6,336 nucleotides of DNA from Halieaceae bacterium. GTDB lineage: Bacteria; Pseudomonadota; Gammaproteobacteria; Pseudomonadales; Halieaceae. The notes beneath the pieces are model-generated. The model worked only from the letters and a program-made list of their open reading frames with translations, made no database searches and was not told the origin of the DNA. Position 1 is the stretch's first letter, and every line of letters starts with the position of its first letter. Below are positions 1 to 6,336 of the stretch, piece after piece. The translations under genes and the position numbers were made by a program. The stretch spans positions 1-6,336 of the forward strand of contig QXYP01000030.1 in assembly GCA_009886815.1 (NCBI GenBank). Direction: 5' to 3'.

Positions 1-1
1 A

Positions 2-1486
2 ACAAAGAGCCCAGAGACCATTCCACTGGTGGCAGAAGATGCCACCGATGCACCGGGTTGTGCGGGCGGCTCTCGAGCCCTGCGTGATGAAGCAGCAGGT
101 AAGGCCAATCAAGAAACACTCGATCAGTACGCTAAAGACTACCCCGTAGGGCCTCACGATCAGCCTCAGAGCATGTGCCCTGCGTTTGGGTCCCTAAGGG
201 TTGGCCTGAGAATGCAGCGCACGGCGACCGTTCTGAGCGGCTCAGCATGTTGTGTCTACGGCTTAACGTTTACCTCACACTTTTATGGTGCGCGTCGTAC
301 CGTAGGCTACGTGCCCTTTGATTCTGAGTCCCTCGTTACCGGCAAACTCTTTGAAGATATTAGAGAGTCAGTTCATACCCTGGCTGACCCGGATAAATAC
401 GATGCAGTGGTTGTCATTAACCTTTGTGTACCCACCGCATCTGGCGTTCCATTAGATCTATTACCGAAAGCCATTAATGGTGTGCGGATCATCGGCATTG
501 ATGTGCCGGGCTTTGGCGTGCCAACACATGCTGAAGCAAAAGATGTGTTGGCTGCTGCCATGCTGAAATATGCACGCACTGAAGTAACCGCAGGTCCTGT
601 CGCGCGACCTAACAGCCTAGAGTCTCGGGACAGCAAGCCCTCAATTGCGCTTTTGGGTGAGATTTTCCCCGTCGACGCCATTGTGATTGACCGATTGCTA
701 GCGCCGCTGGGAGCAAGTGCTGGTCCCGTTGTTCCCACGCGGGAATGGCGAGAGCTCTATGCCGCTTTAGACAGCAGCTTAGTCGCCATGCTTCATCCTT
801 TTTACAGCGCCTGTAATCGAGAGTTCGCCGCCGCAGGCAAACCGGTTATTGGCTCAGCCCCTGTCGGCGCGGAAGGTACGGCAGAATGGCTCACCGCGAT
901 AGGATCGGCGCTGGGCACCCCAGCCGAGGTCATAGCCAAGCATCGCGACACTTTACGTCAGTCTATTACTGAAGCCATTGCTGCAAACCCCATCAAAGCA
1001 CGCATGACCCTGTCGGGTTATGAGGGCTCCGAATTACTTGTCGGCCGCTTACTCGTCGAAAGTGGCGCTGACCTACGTTACGTGGGCAGTGCCTGTCCCG
1101 GTACGCAATGGAATGCTCACGATAAAGAATGGCTTGAAGCCCATGGCGTAACCGTCAAGTTTCGCGCATCACTGGAGGATGACCTCTGTGCCGTTGATGC
1201 CTTTGAACCCGATCTTGCCATTGGCACCACGCCGGTCGTGCAACACGCGAAGCAAAAAGGCGTCCCTTCACTGTACTTCACCAACTTAATTTCTGCTCGA
1301 CCATTGATGGGCCCTGCTGGAGCGGGTTCGCTCAGCCAGGTTATTAACACTGCCGTGAATAACAAATCGCGCTTTGACGCCATGGACTCATTCTTTGAGG
1401 GCGTGGGCTCAGGTGATGCTGCCGGCGTTTGGACTGAAGACACGATTAACCGGTCTGGCCTTCTCAAAACGAGAGAGGTTGCCTGA
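2..1486 (+). CDS. bchY: Chlorophyllide a oxidoreductase subunit Y, 5' partial
   Basis: BchY is the N-type (NifD-like) catalytic subunit of chlorophyllide a reductase (COR). With BchZ and the ATP-dependent reductase BchX it reduces the C7-C8 bond of the chlorin ring to a bacteriochlorin in the cytoplasm. Counting residues from the GTG at 29, the conserved block [16 protein letters not shown] is at 47-62 and SGSACCVYG at 70-78. Cys50, Cys75 and Cys133 have spacings of 25 and 58, matching the three cluster cysteines I recall for studied BchY proteins (62, 87, 145). The nitrogenase component 1 fold covers most of the rest. The frame stays open to the left edge of the window, and the cysteine offset of 12 suggests the true start lies about 12 codons upstream of 29, just outside the window, so the GTG at 29 is probably internal. 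The stop TGA overlaps the bchZ ATG by one base, pointing to translational coupling. Identity is very secure; the start is not visible. Confidence 0.96.
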   Translation, partial: TKSPETIPLVAEDATDAPGCAGGSRALRDEAAGKANQETLDQYAKDYPVGPHDQPQSMCPAFGSLRVGLRMQRTATVLSGSACCVYGLTFTSHFYGARRTVGYVPFDSESLVTGKLFEDIRESVHTLADPDKYDAVVVINLCVPTASGVPLDLLPKAINGVRIIGIDVPGFGVPTHAEAKDVLAAAMLKYARTEVTAGPVARPNSLESRDSKPSIALLGEIFPVDAIVIDRLLAPLGASAGPVVPTREWRELYAALDSSLVAMLHPFYSACNREFAAAGKPVIGSAPVGAEGTAEWLTAIGSALGTPAEVIAKHRDTLRQSITEAIAANPIKARMTLSGYEGSELLVGRLLVESGADLRYVGSACPGTQWNAHDKEWLEAHGVTVKFRASLEDDLCAVDAFEPDLAIGTTPVVQHAKQKGVPSLYFTNLISARPLMGPAGAGSLSQVINTAVNNKSRFDAMDSFFEGVGSGDAAGVWTEDTINRSGLLKTREVA

Positions 1487-2928
1487 TGCTTGTCTTCGAC
1501 CATGACAGGGCTGGCGGTTACTGGGGCTCCGTGTATGTGTTTACGGCAGTAAAAGGACTGCAAGTTATTATTGATGGCCCAGTAGGCTGTGAAAACCTAC
1601 CTGTGACCTCGGTGCTCCATTACACCGACGGACTTCCACCCCACGAATTACCTATCGTTGTCACTGGACTGGCCGAAGAGGAGTTGGGGCAAAAGGGCAC
1701 CGAGGGCGCCCTGCGCCGTGCCCATCAAACCTTAGATGCAGAGCGCCCAAGCGTCGTCGTGACCGGATCCATTGCAGAAATGATTGGCGGCGGTGTCACC
1801 CCCGCAGATACCAACATAAAGCGTTTTCTCCCCAGAACCATCGACGAGGATCAGTGGCAGAGTGCCGATCGCGCCCTAGTCTGGCTGTGGGATCAGTACG
1901 GCGGTAAAAAGAAGAAGCGAAAAGCCGCCAAGGAAAATGCCGTACCTTTGGTCAACATCATCGGCCCCGCCTACGGTTATTTCAACACTGCATCAGACCA
2001 AGCCGAGATTGTTCGATTAGTCGAGGGCATGGGTGCACGAGTCAATCGTGTATTTCCTTTGGGATGTCACCTCGATGATATCCCCTCTCTAGGAGATGCC
2101 GACGCCAACGTGTGTATGTACCGAGAATTTGGCTCGAAGCTCTGTCAGGCTCTAGAAAAGCCCTGGTTTCAGGCACCCTTTGGGCTGCACAGCACCACCA
2201 AATTTTTACGCGCACTGGGCGAGGAACTCGGGTTGGATCCTGAGCCGTTTATCGAGCAGGAGCGCCATACCACCCTGAAGCCCGTCTGGGATCTTTGGCG
2301 CTCAGTCACACAAGATTTTTTCGGCACCGCAAATTTTGGCATCTCGGCAACCGAAACCTACACCCGGGGTGTACGACATTTTCTTGAAGACGAACTGGGG
2401 CTGCCCTGCGCCTTCCACTTTTCTCGTAAAGCCGGCGTCAAACCTGACAATGAAACCATACGGCAAACGATAGCCGATACATCACCACTCATTCTGTTCG
2501 GCAGCTACAACGAGCGCATGTACCTCGCCGAATTGGGCGGAAAGAGCATTTACATTCCAGCATCGCTTCCCGGCACGATTATTCGACGCCATACGGGAAC
2601 GCCTTTTATGGGGTACAGCGGTGCCAGCTATTTGCTGCAGGAAGTCTGCAACGCCCTCTTTGATGCCTTGTTCAACATTCTGCCATTGGGCACCGAAATG
2701 GATGCCGTCGAAGCAACACCCGCGCGAGCAGCACTGCGCTGGGCTGATGAGGCTGAAAAAACACTGGAAACACTGGTTGCCAAGCAACCGATATTGGTAC
2801 GAATTTCTGCGGCAAAAAGGATCCGAGATGCTGCAGAACATGCCGCGAGGCACCAAGGTGCTGAAACCGTGAGTAAAGAACATGTGCTGCGTGCAGGTCT
2901 TGAAGTCAAGACCGGTCATGCAGCCTGA
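1486..2928 (+). CDS. bchZ: Chlorophyllide a oxidoreductase subunit Z
   Basis: BchZ is the NifK-like partner of BchY in chlorophyllide a oxidoreductase, making the bacteriochlorin step of bacteriochlorophyll a synthesis. The protein has 480 aa, close to family length. Cys35 in GPVGCENLP is at the same position as the single cysteine BchZ is known to give to the intersubunit [4Fe-4S] cluster. Further landmarks are [14 protein letters not shown] (90-103), [21 protein letters not shown] (265-285), a glycine-rich stretch around [20 protein letters not shown] (371-390), and a C-terminal segment (about 419-473) resembling the small helical PCP_red domain also found at the end of BchB/ChlB. A lysine-rich linker KKKKRK (141-146) lies where the family is variable. 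The ATG at 1486 is set by the TGATG overlap with bchY and by the conserved N-terminus. A purine-rich GAGAGAGG just upstream can serve as ribosome binding site. The pufQ-like gene follows after 18 nt. Confidence 0.97.
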   Translation: MLVFDHDRAGGYWGSVYVFTAVKGLQVIIDGPVGCENLPVTSVLHYTDGLPPHELPIVVTGLAEEELGQKGTEGALRRAHQTLDAERPSVVVTGSIAEMIGGGVTPADTNIKRFLPRTIDEDQWQSADRALVWLWDQYGGKKKKRKAAKENAVPLVNIIGPAYGYFNTASDQAEIVRLVEGMGARVNRVFPLGCHLDDIPSLGDADANVCMYREFGSKLCQALEKPWFQAPFGLHSTTKFLRALGEELGLDPEPFIEQERHTTLKPVWDLWRSVTQDFFGTANFGISATETYTRGVRHFLEDELGLPCAFHFSRKAGVKPDNETIRQTIADTSPLILFGSYNERMYLAELGGKSIYIPASLPGTIIRRHTGTPFMGYSGASYLLQEVCNALFDALFNILPLGTEMDAVEATPARAALRWADEAEKTLETLVAKQPILVRISAAKRIRDAAEHAARHQGAETVSKEHVLRAGLEVKTGHAA

Positions 2929-2946
2929 GCGCGAGGGAGAAATACG

Positions 2947-3168
2947 ATGAATCATTCATCAGGTCAAAAAGGACATCAGCAATCATTGGGCGAGCAACTG
3001 CAATTTCGATTGCTGCTTAGCGTAGCCTTCTGCTGGTTTTTCATAGGTGCAGTGGTGTGTCGCCTGACGTTTCAGTCAGTGGCCCATGCTTCACCCGATG
3101 AAAGCTGTTTTCAAGCAGCTAAAAAGGCAGCATACGGCGTGGTTCCCTACGCCTTCATGCACGTCTGA
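2947..3168 (+). CDS. pufQ: PufQ-like small membrane protein
   Basis: A 73-aa protein with a polar N-terminus (1-19), one hydrophobic helix (about 20-38, containing SVAFCWFFIGAVV), a short polar stretch, and a C-terminal segment CFQAAKKAAYGVVPYAFMHV. Rhodobacter PufQ has nearly this length, one helix in the same place, and a similar ending (Ala-rich stretch, then a Pro followed by an aromatic residue). It also lies directly after bchZ and ahead of the reaction-centre genes. PufQ has been linked genetically to bacteriochlorophyll supply during assembly of photosynthetic complexes; its biochemical role is unsettled. There is no CXXCH motif; the cysteines (29, 38, 54) are scattered. It is not an LH1 subunit: the antenna His with its AxxxH context and the WRPW-type ending of PufB are missing, as is the PufA N-terminal pattern. 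The ATG at 2947 has a good ribosome binding site GAGGGAG (2933-2939). The coding call is strong; the PufQ name rests on position and layout more than on sequence identity. Confidence 0.68.
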   Translation: MNHSSGQKGHQQSLGEQLQFRLLLSVAFCWFFIGAVVCRLTFQSVAHASPDESCFQAAKKAAYGVVPYAFMHV

Positions 3169-3177
3169 ACAACAGGG

Positions 3178-3194
3178 ACGGCCGGGAAGGTCGT
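3178..3194 (+). other. Possible stem-loop in the pufQ-pufL leader
   Basis: ACGGCC (3178-3183) can pair with GGTCGT (3189-3194) around the loop GGGAA, giving six base pairs, one of them G-U. An overlapping alternative pairs AGGT (3188-3191) with ACCT (3195-3198). It lies 10 nt after the pufQ stop in the 93-nt non-coding stretch before pufL. Hairpins between puf genes are known in Rhodobacter to set relative transcript stability. There is no T tract, so it is not a typical terminator. A stem this short could be chance. Confidence 0.3.
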
Positions 3195-3249
3195 ACCTAC
3201 CGAGAAGTAATAACCGATGGCGCGCAATGGATAGCGACGCACAGGGATT

Positions 3250-3266
3250 GAGGGACATGACATGTC
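3250..3266 (+). promoter_or_regulatory. pufL ribosome binding site within/next to a palindrome over the start codon
   Basis: GAGGGA (3250-3255) is a good Shine-Dalgarno sequence placed 6 nt before the pufL ATG at 3262. Immediately overlapping it, GACATG-A-CATGTC (3254-3266) is a perfect 13-nt inverted repeat with a one-base centre that includes the ATG. It also creates a second, out-of-frame ATG at 3257 that reaches a stop after five codons. The Shine-Dalgarno sequence and the start are clear; any role for the palindrome is speculation, since a one-base loop cannot form a full intramolecular hairpin. Confidence 0.6.
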
Positions 3267-4086
3267 ATTACTGAGTTTTGAGAGGAAGTACCGTGTCAGG
3301 GGTGGCACGCTGGTTGGAGGAGACCTCTTTGACTTCTGGGTGGGGCCATTTTACGTCGGCTTCTTCGGAGTCAGCACTGCCTTCTTCGCCTTACTTGGCA
3401 CTGCGCTTATTTTGGTCGGCGCATCCATGGGTGACACCTGGAACGTTTGGCGCATAAGCATTGCACCACCCGACTTATCATATGGCTTAGGGGTTGCCCC
3501 CTTCGCAGAAGGAGGCGCGTGGCAATTGATTACCATTTGCGCGATCGGTGCCTTTGTCTCTTGGATACTCCGACAAGCAGAAATTGCGCGGAAACTAGGC
3601 ATGGGTCTGCACATTCCCTTTGCCTTTAGCTACGCCGTTCTCGCCTACGTTACTTTAGTTGTGATTCGCCCCATGCTTCTCGGTGCATGGGGTCACGGCT
3701 TCCCCTACGGCATTCTTAGCCATCTCGATTGGGTCTCAAACGTCGGCTACCAATTTTTGCATTTTCACTACAACCCAGCCCACATGATCGCAATTACATT
3801 CTTCTTCACGACGGCAATGGCGTTGTCCATGCACGGATCTTTGATCCTGATGGCCACCGACCCGCGAGATGGCGAGAAGGTGAAGACTGGCGAGCATGAA
3901 AATACATTTTTCCGCGATGATATCGGTTACTCCATTGGTGCCCTTGGCATTCACCGCTTAGGTCTATTCGTAGCACTGGGCGCGGCCTTCTGGAGCGCAG
4001 TGTGCATCGTGATCAGCGGCCCCTTCTGGACTAGAGGATGGCCGGAATGGTGGAACTGGTGGCTTGAACTGCCCATCTGGAACTGA
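3262..4086 (+). CDS. pufL: Photosynthetic reaction centre L subunit
   Basis: PufL is one of the two membrane core subunits of the type-II reaction centre, binding half of the special pair, an accessory bacteriochlorophyll, bacteriopheophytin and the QB site. The 274-aa protein begins [11 protein letters not shown] like known L chains and has five predicted helices (about 33-53, 84-112, 116-140, 171-199, 226-250). Counting the initiator Met, which is Rhodobacter mature numbering plus one, His154 is the accessory pigment ligand, His169 hydrogen-bonds the special pair, His174 ligates it, and His191 and His231 bind the non-haem iron. Glu213 and Ser224 of the QB proton path are present. Two residues differ from Rhodobacter: Asn214 replaces Asp L213, and Gln105 replaces Glu L104. 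The C-terminus is a little shorter than in Rhodobacter sphaeroides. pufM starts 14 nt later. No LH1 genes separate it from the pufQ-like gene. Identity is certain. Confidence 0.99.
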   Translation: MSLLSFERKYRVRGGTLVGGDLFDFWVGPFYVGFFGVSTAFFALLGTALILVGASMGDTWNVWRISIAPPDLSYGLGVAPFAEGGAWQLITICAIGAFVSWILRQAEIARKLGMGLHIPFAFSYAVLAYVTLVVIRPMLLGAWGHGFPYGILSHLDWVSNVGYQFLHFHYNPAHMIAITFFFTTAMALSMHGSLILMATDPRDGEKVKTGEHENTFFRDDIGYSIGALGIHRLGLFVALGAAFWSAVCIVISGPFWTRGWPEWWNWWLELPIWN

Positions 4087-4100
4087 GGAGAGACTGAATC

Positions 4101-5075
4101 ATGATTGAATATCAGAATATTTTCACACAGGTTCAGGCCGACGCTCCCGATTATCCGGGAGTGCCCATCGGCAAGGATGAAGAGCATCGAATGGGTGGAC
4201 CCATTCACAGCTGGATAGCGGGCAAGCTTGGTGATGCACAGATTGGCCCAATTTACTTGGGCCCGTCAGGCTTCTTCGCCTTTTTGTGCGGCTTCATAGC
4301 CTTTGAGATCATTGGTCTCAACATGTGGGCCTCGGTTAACTGGGATCCCATCGAGTTCATGCGCCAACTGCCGTGGCTAGCTCTAGAGCCGCCACCCCCC
4401 GCCTATGGACTGAGTATTCCACCCCTTAACGACGGTGGCTGGTGGTTAATAGCCGGATTTTTCCTCACCGCATCGATATTCCTTTGGTGGTGGAGAACCT
4501 TTACCATTTCCAGAAACCTGGGCATGAGCAACTACCTAGCGTGGGCTTTTGCTGCGGCTATCTGGTTGTACCTGGTGCTTGGTTTTATCCGCCCCATTCT
4601 CATGGGAAGCTGGAGTGAAGCTGTGCCCTTTGGCATCTTCCCGCACCTGGATTGGACGGCTGCCTTCTCAATGCGTTACGGCAACTTGTTCTACAACCCA
4701 TTCCACATGCTTTCAATCGTCTTCCTTTACGGATCGGCTATTTTATTCGCCATGCACGGTGCCACGATTTTGGCGGTAAGTCGCTACGGCGGCGATCGCG
4801 AGATTGATCAGGTTACTGATATCGGCACGGCTGGTGAAAGGTCCATGCTGTACTGGCGCTGGTGCATGGGCTTCAACGCCTCCATGGAATCTATCCACCG
4901 CTGGGCTTGGTGGTTTGCTGTGCTAACCGTAATAACCGGTGGCATAGGCATTCTGCTCACCGGAACAGTTGTAGAAAACTGGTATCTCTGGGGTGTGAAG
5001 CACGGTATTGCACCGGCTTACCCTGTTATCGACGCGGTACCTGTCGTTGATCCTATGATGGAGGCGAACCCATGA
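4101..5075 (+). CDS. pufM: Photosynthetic reaction centre M subunit
   Basis: PufM pairs with PufL in the reaction centre, binding the other special-pair bacteriochlorophyll, QA and the iron. The 324-aa protein starts MIEYQNIF and has five helices (about 53-77, 110-139, 143-170, 198-226, 260-286). Visible ligands are His182 (accessory pigment), His202 (special pair), His219, His266 and Glu234 (non-haem iron), Trp252 (QA pocket) and Tyr210 (near the active branch). A one-residue deletion near 106-108 relative to Rhodobacter sphaeroides makes this count equal mature Rhodobacter numbering after that point. Asp45 corresponds to Rhodobacter M44, which is Asn there. About 20 residues follow the usual HGIAPAYP end; such a tail is common in M subunits of cytochrome-bearing centres such as Blastochloris viridis. 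The ATG has GAGGAGAG (4085-4092) upstream. The stop overlaps pufC by ATGA. Identity is certain. Confidence 0.99.
   Translation: MIEYQNIFTQVQADAPDYPGVPIGKDEEHRMGGPIHSWIAGKLGDAQIGPIYLGPSGFFAFLCGFIAFEIIGLNMWASVNWDPIEFMRQLPWLALEPPPPAYGLSIPPLNDGGWWLIAGFFLTASIFLWWWRTFTISRNLGMSNYLAWAFAAAIWLYLVLGFIRPILMGSWSEAVPFGIFPHLDWTAAFSMRYGNLFYNPFHMLSIVFLYGSAILFAMHGATILAVSRYGGDREIDQVTDIGTAGERSMLYWRWCMGFNASMESIHRWAWWFAVLTVITGGIGILLTGTVVENWYLWGVKHGIAPAYPVIDAVPVVDPMMEANP
5060..5075 (+). promoter_or_regulatory. pufC ribosome binding site and ATGA overlap with pufM
   Basis: GGAGG (5060-5064) inside the end of pufM lies 7 nt before the pufC ATG at 5072. The ATGA at 5072-5075 joins the pufC start to the pufM stop, so translation of the cytochrome is probably coupled to that of the M subunit. 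This also settles the choice of pufC start. Confidence 0.8.
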
Positions 5076-6220
5076 AATTACCTCAGTTTATTCGCGCCAC
5101 TGTAATGGTTCTCGCTGGCAGCTTGTTGGTGACCGGCTGTGAAAAGCCACCACCAGAAACTGTCCAGCTAGGCTATCGTGGTGTAGGAATGGAATTGGTC
5201 GCTAATCCAAAAACTCTGGCAGCGACTGTTGCGGCAAACCAGGTTCCTACCCCTCAACCGCCCGTTCCTGCTGTCGGACCCAAAGCCGGCGATATTTATC
5301 AAAACGTACAGGTTCTGGGTGATCTCAGTGTTGGGGAATTCACCCGCCTGATGGCCGCCATGACCGAATGGATCTCTCCCGAAGAGGGGTGTAACTACTG
5401 TCATGTGGCAGAAGGCTTTCAGTACGACACCAAGTACACCAAGCGCGTTGCCAGAGTCATGACTTTAATGACCCAGCAAGCCAATGTTGAATGGGGCGAC
5501 CACGTCGGGGGCGCAGGTGTAACGTGCTATACCTGTCACCGTGGGAAAAACATCCCTGAGTATGTGTGGGCCACCGATCCCGGACGGCCCCATGCCCCAG
5601 GCATCATGACGGCAGGTCAAAATATTGCCTCAGTGACAGCCGCGTATAGCTCCTTACCCAACGATCCTTTGACCCCATACCTAGAAGGTGATGAAGAGGA
5701 CGCTGCAACACTGCCGTGGCGGGTTGCGGGCCAAACCGCCCTACCCAATGGCAACCGATCGTCGGTCAAGCAAACAGAATACATCTACAGCTTGATGATG
5801 CATTTTTCTGATTCTCTAGGCGTGAACTGTACGCACTGTCATAACACTCGAGCGTTCTACGATTGGGAGCAAAGCTCTCCGGCAAGAGTACGCGCATGGC
5901 ATGGGATTCGGATGGTCAGAGAAATGAATACCAAGTATGTCAATCAGACCACTGACTGGTTGCCGGACCACCGTAAAGGGCCCATGGGAGATCCCCTTAA
6001 GGTGAACTGCGCCACCTGCCACCAAGGGGCTTATAAGCCCATGCTTGGCGCCAATATGGTGAAAGACTATCCGAACCTAGCGCGTACAACGCTGCTAGAA
6101 CCGAAAGAAGAGACGGCGCCAGCTTCTGAGACAGAAGCAGCTGCTGAGGAAATAACTGAGGACATGCCCGCACAGGCAAATGCGGGCAGTAGTGACCAAG
6201 GGATGACTGCTGGAAATTAG
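5072..6220 (+). CDS. pufC: Reaction-centre tetrahaem cytochrome c subunit, lipoprotein
   Basis: PufC sits on the periplasmic face of the reaction centre and passes electrons from soluble carriers to the oxidised special pair. The 382-aa protein has a lipoprotein signal peptide (hydrophobic 8-20, lipobox LLVTGC with Cys23 as acylation site). Four CXXCH motifs are at 107-111 (CNYCH), 152-156 (CYTCH), 253-257 (CTHCH) and 313-317 (CATCH). Axial ligands can be placed by the spacing of the Blastochloris viridis structure: Met94 (13 before Cys107), Met130 (22 before Cys152), Met242 (11 before Cys253), and His144 (14 after Met130) for the fourth haem. All four haems therefore look intact. After about residue 343 comes an acidic, Ala/Glu-rich tail of some 40 residues that looks disordered. 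The gene overlaps pufM by 4 nt and closes the visible operon. Identity is certain; the role of the tail is unknown. Confidence 0.98.
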   Translation: MKLPQFIRATVMVLAGSLLVTGCEKPPPETVQLGYRGVGMELVANPKTLAATVAANQVPTPQPPVPAVGPKAGDIYQNVQVLGDLSVGEFTRLMAAMTEWISPEEGCNYCHVAEGFQYDTKYTKRVARVMTLMTQQANVEWGDHVGGAGVTCYTCHRGKNIPEYVWATDPGRPHAPGIMTAGQNIASVTAAYSSLPNDPLTPYLEGDEEDAATLPWRVAGQTALPNGNRSSVKQTEYIYSLMMHFSDSLGVNCTHCHNTRAFYDWEQSSPARVRAWHGIRMVREMNTKYVNQTTDWLPDHRKGPMGDPLKVNCATCHQGAYKPMLGANMVKDYPNLARTTLLEPKEETAPASETEAAAEEITEDMPAQANAGSSDQGMTAGN

Positions 6221-6229
6221 TCATCTCAC

Positions 6230-6247
6230 GCCGACCTTAAAATCGGC
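6230..6247 (+). other. Weak stem-loop just after pufC
   Basis: GCCGA (6230-6234) can pair with TCGGC (6243-6247) around the AT-rich loop CCTTAAAA, starting 10 nt past the pufC stop. Five perfect pairs with an eight-base loop is weak on its own. It is listed because two stronger stem-loops follow directly. Confidence 0.3.
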
Positions 6248-6253
6248 ACCTAG

Positions 6254-6285
6254 CTTTGCACTTGGAGACTTCTCCTAGTGCAGGG
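6254..6285 (+). terminator. Strong stem-loop downstream of pufC (terminator or mRNA-stabilising hairpin)
   Basis: TGCACT (6257-6262) pairs with AGTGCA (6277-6282), and GGAG (6264-6267) pairs with CTCC (6272-6275) around the loop ACTT; a single T-T mismatch separates the two helices. Outward, C6254-G6285 and two T-G wobbles can lengthen the stem to about 13 pairs. What follows is GGGGGATGAG, with no run of T, so it does not look like a classic intrinsic terminator on the + strand. A role in protecting the 3' end of the puf transcript, or in processing ahead of a downstream gene, fits as well. The structure itself is clear; its function is inferred. Confidence 0.6.
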
Positions 6286-6288
6286 GGA

Positions 6289-6323
6289 TGAGAGAAGGCG
6301 CCACTTAGTGGCAACGACTCTCA
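6289..6323 (+). other. Second nested stem-loop downstream of pufC
   Basis: An inner helix GCCAC (6300-6304) / GTGGC (6308-6312) with a three-base loop TTA is enclosed by an outer helix TGAGAG (6289-6294) / CTCTCA (6318-6323), with five unpaired bases on each side between the helices. It follows the previous hairpin by only a few bases, and no T tract follows. The 116-nt stretch to the window end carries no credible open reading frame on the + strand; the ATG at 6288 meets a stop after six codons. Confidence 0.45.
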
Positions 6324-6336
6324 AACAACCGTCGCA

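Noticed and set aside
29..31. GTG as the true start of bchY
   Set aside because: The frame is open to the window edge, and cluster-cysteine spacing relative to known BchY suggests about 12 more residues upstream.
2482..2955. Antisense frame of 157 codons across the end of bchZ
   Set aside because: It is a shadow of the strongly conserved bchZ coding frame with no recognisable domain. The same applies to the other long antisense frames over bchY, pufL, pufM and pufC.
2947..3168. Small membrane gene taken as LH1 beta or alpha (pufB or pufA)
   Set aside because: The helix has no antenna histidine in the AxxxH setting and there is no WRPW-like end or alpha-type N-terminus; the layout fits PufQ better.
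3217..3234. Tiny ATG-started frame in the pufQ-pufL gap
   Set aside because: It ends after five codons and has no convincing ribosome binding site of its own.
5010..5072. Extended PufM C-terminus as an unusual feature
   Set aside because: Tails of this kind are ordinary in M subunits of reaction centres with a bound tetrahaem cytochrome.
1..6336. Mobile elements, CRISPR arrays, tRNA or rRNA genes, and PpsR-type TGT-N12-ACA operators
   Set aside because: By eye I saw no terminal repeats, transposase, regular repeats or tRNA-like folds. The few TGT sites I checked around the bchZ-pufL junction lacked ACA at the required distance; I did not scan the whole window exhaustively for operators.

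Overview
The window is a segment of a purple-bacterial photosynthesis gene cluster. All genes are on the + strand and tightly packed: bchY (5' end cut by the window) - bchZ - a small pufQ-like gene - pufL - pufM - pufC, followed by about 116 nt of non-coding, hairpin-rich DNA. This is the end of the bacteriochlorophyll 'superoperon' running into a puf operon. The moderate GC content and the type of the PufL and PufM sequences suggest a marine gammaproteobacterial aerobic anoxygenic phototroph of the OM60/NOR5 (Halieaceae) kind. That placement is from memory of the family and was not computed; a related gammaproteobacterial phototroph is also possible.

Region by region. Positions 2-2928 encode the two catalytic subunits of chlorophyllide a oxidoreductase, BchY and BchZ, with a 1-nt stop/start overlap. 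The four cysteines expected to hold the [4Fe-4S] cluster are present at the expected spacing. Positions 2947-3168 encode a one-helix protein of 73 aa that sits where pufQ sits in Rhodobacter and resembles PufQ in layout. Positions 3169-3261 are a 93-nt leader to pufL. Positions 3262-5075 encode the L and M subunits of the type-II photosynthetic reaction centre with all (bacterio)chlorophyll and iron histidines in place. Positions 5072-6220 encode the reaction-centre tetrahaem cytochrome subunit, a predicted lipoprotein with four CXXCH motifs and a complete set of axial ligands. The tail after 6220 holds three possible stem-loops and no gene.

How the genes work together: BchYZ, with the BchX reductase presumably encoded just upstream, makes the bacteriochlorin ring needed for bacteriochlorophyll a. 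PufQ-like proteins are linked to pigment supply during complex assembly. PufL and PufM bind the pigments and quinones for charge separation, and PufC re-reduces the photo-oxidised special pair from the periplasmic side. The spacing and overlaps suggest one co-transcribed unit.

Points that stand out: the LH1 antenna genes pufB and pufA are absent from their common place between bchZ/pufQ and pufL and are not found elsewhere in the window. The QB proton-path residues show the paired swap L213 Asn / M44 Asp. The residue at L104, normally Glu near the active bacteriopheophytin, is Gln. I found no previously undescribed system here; the region is a recognisable photosynthesis operon with some informative variations.
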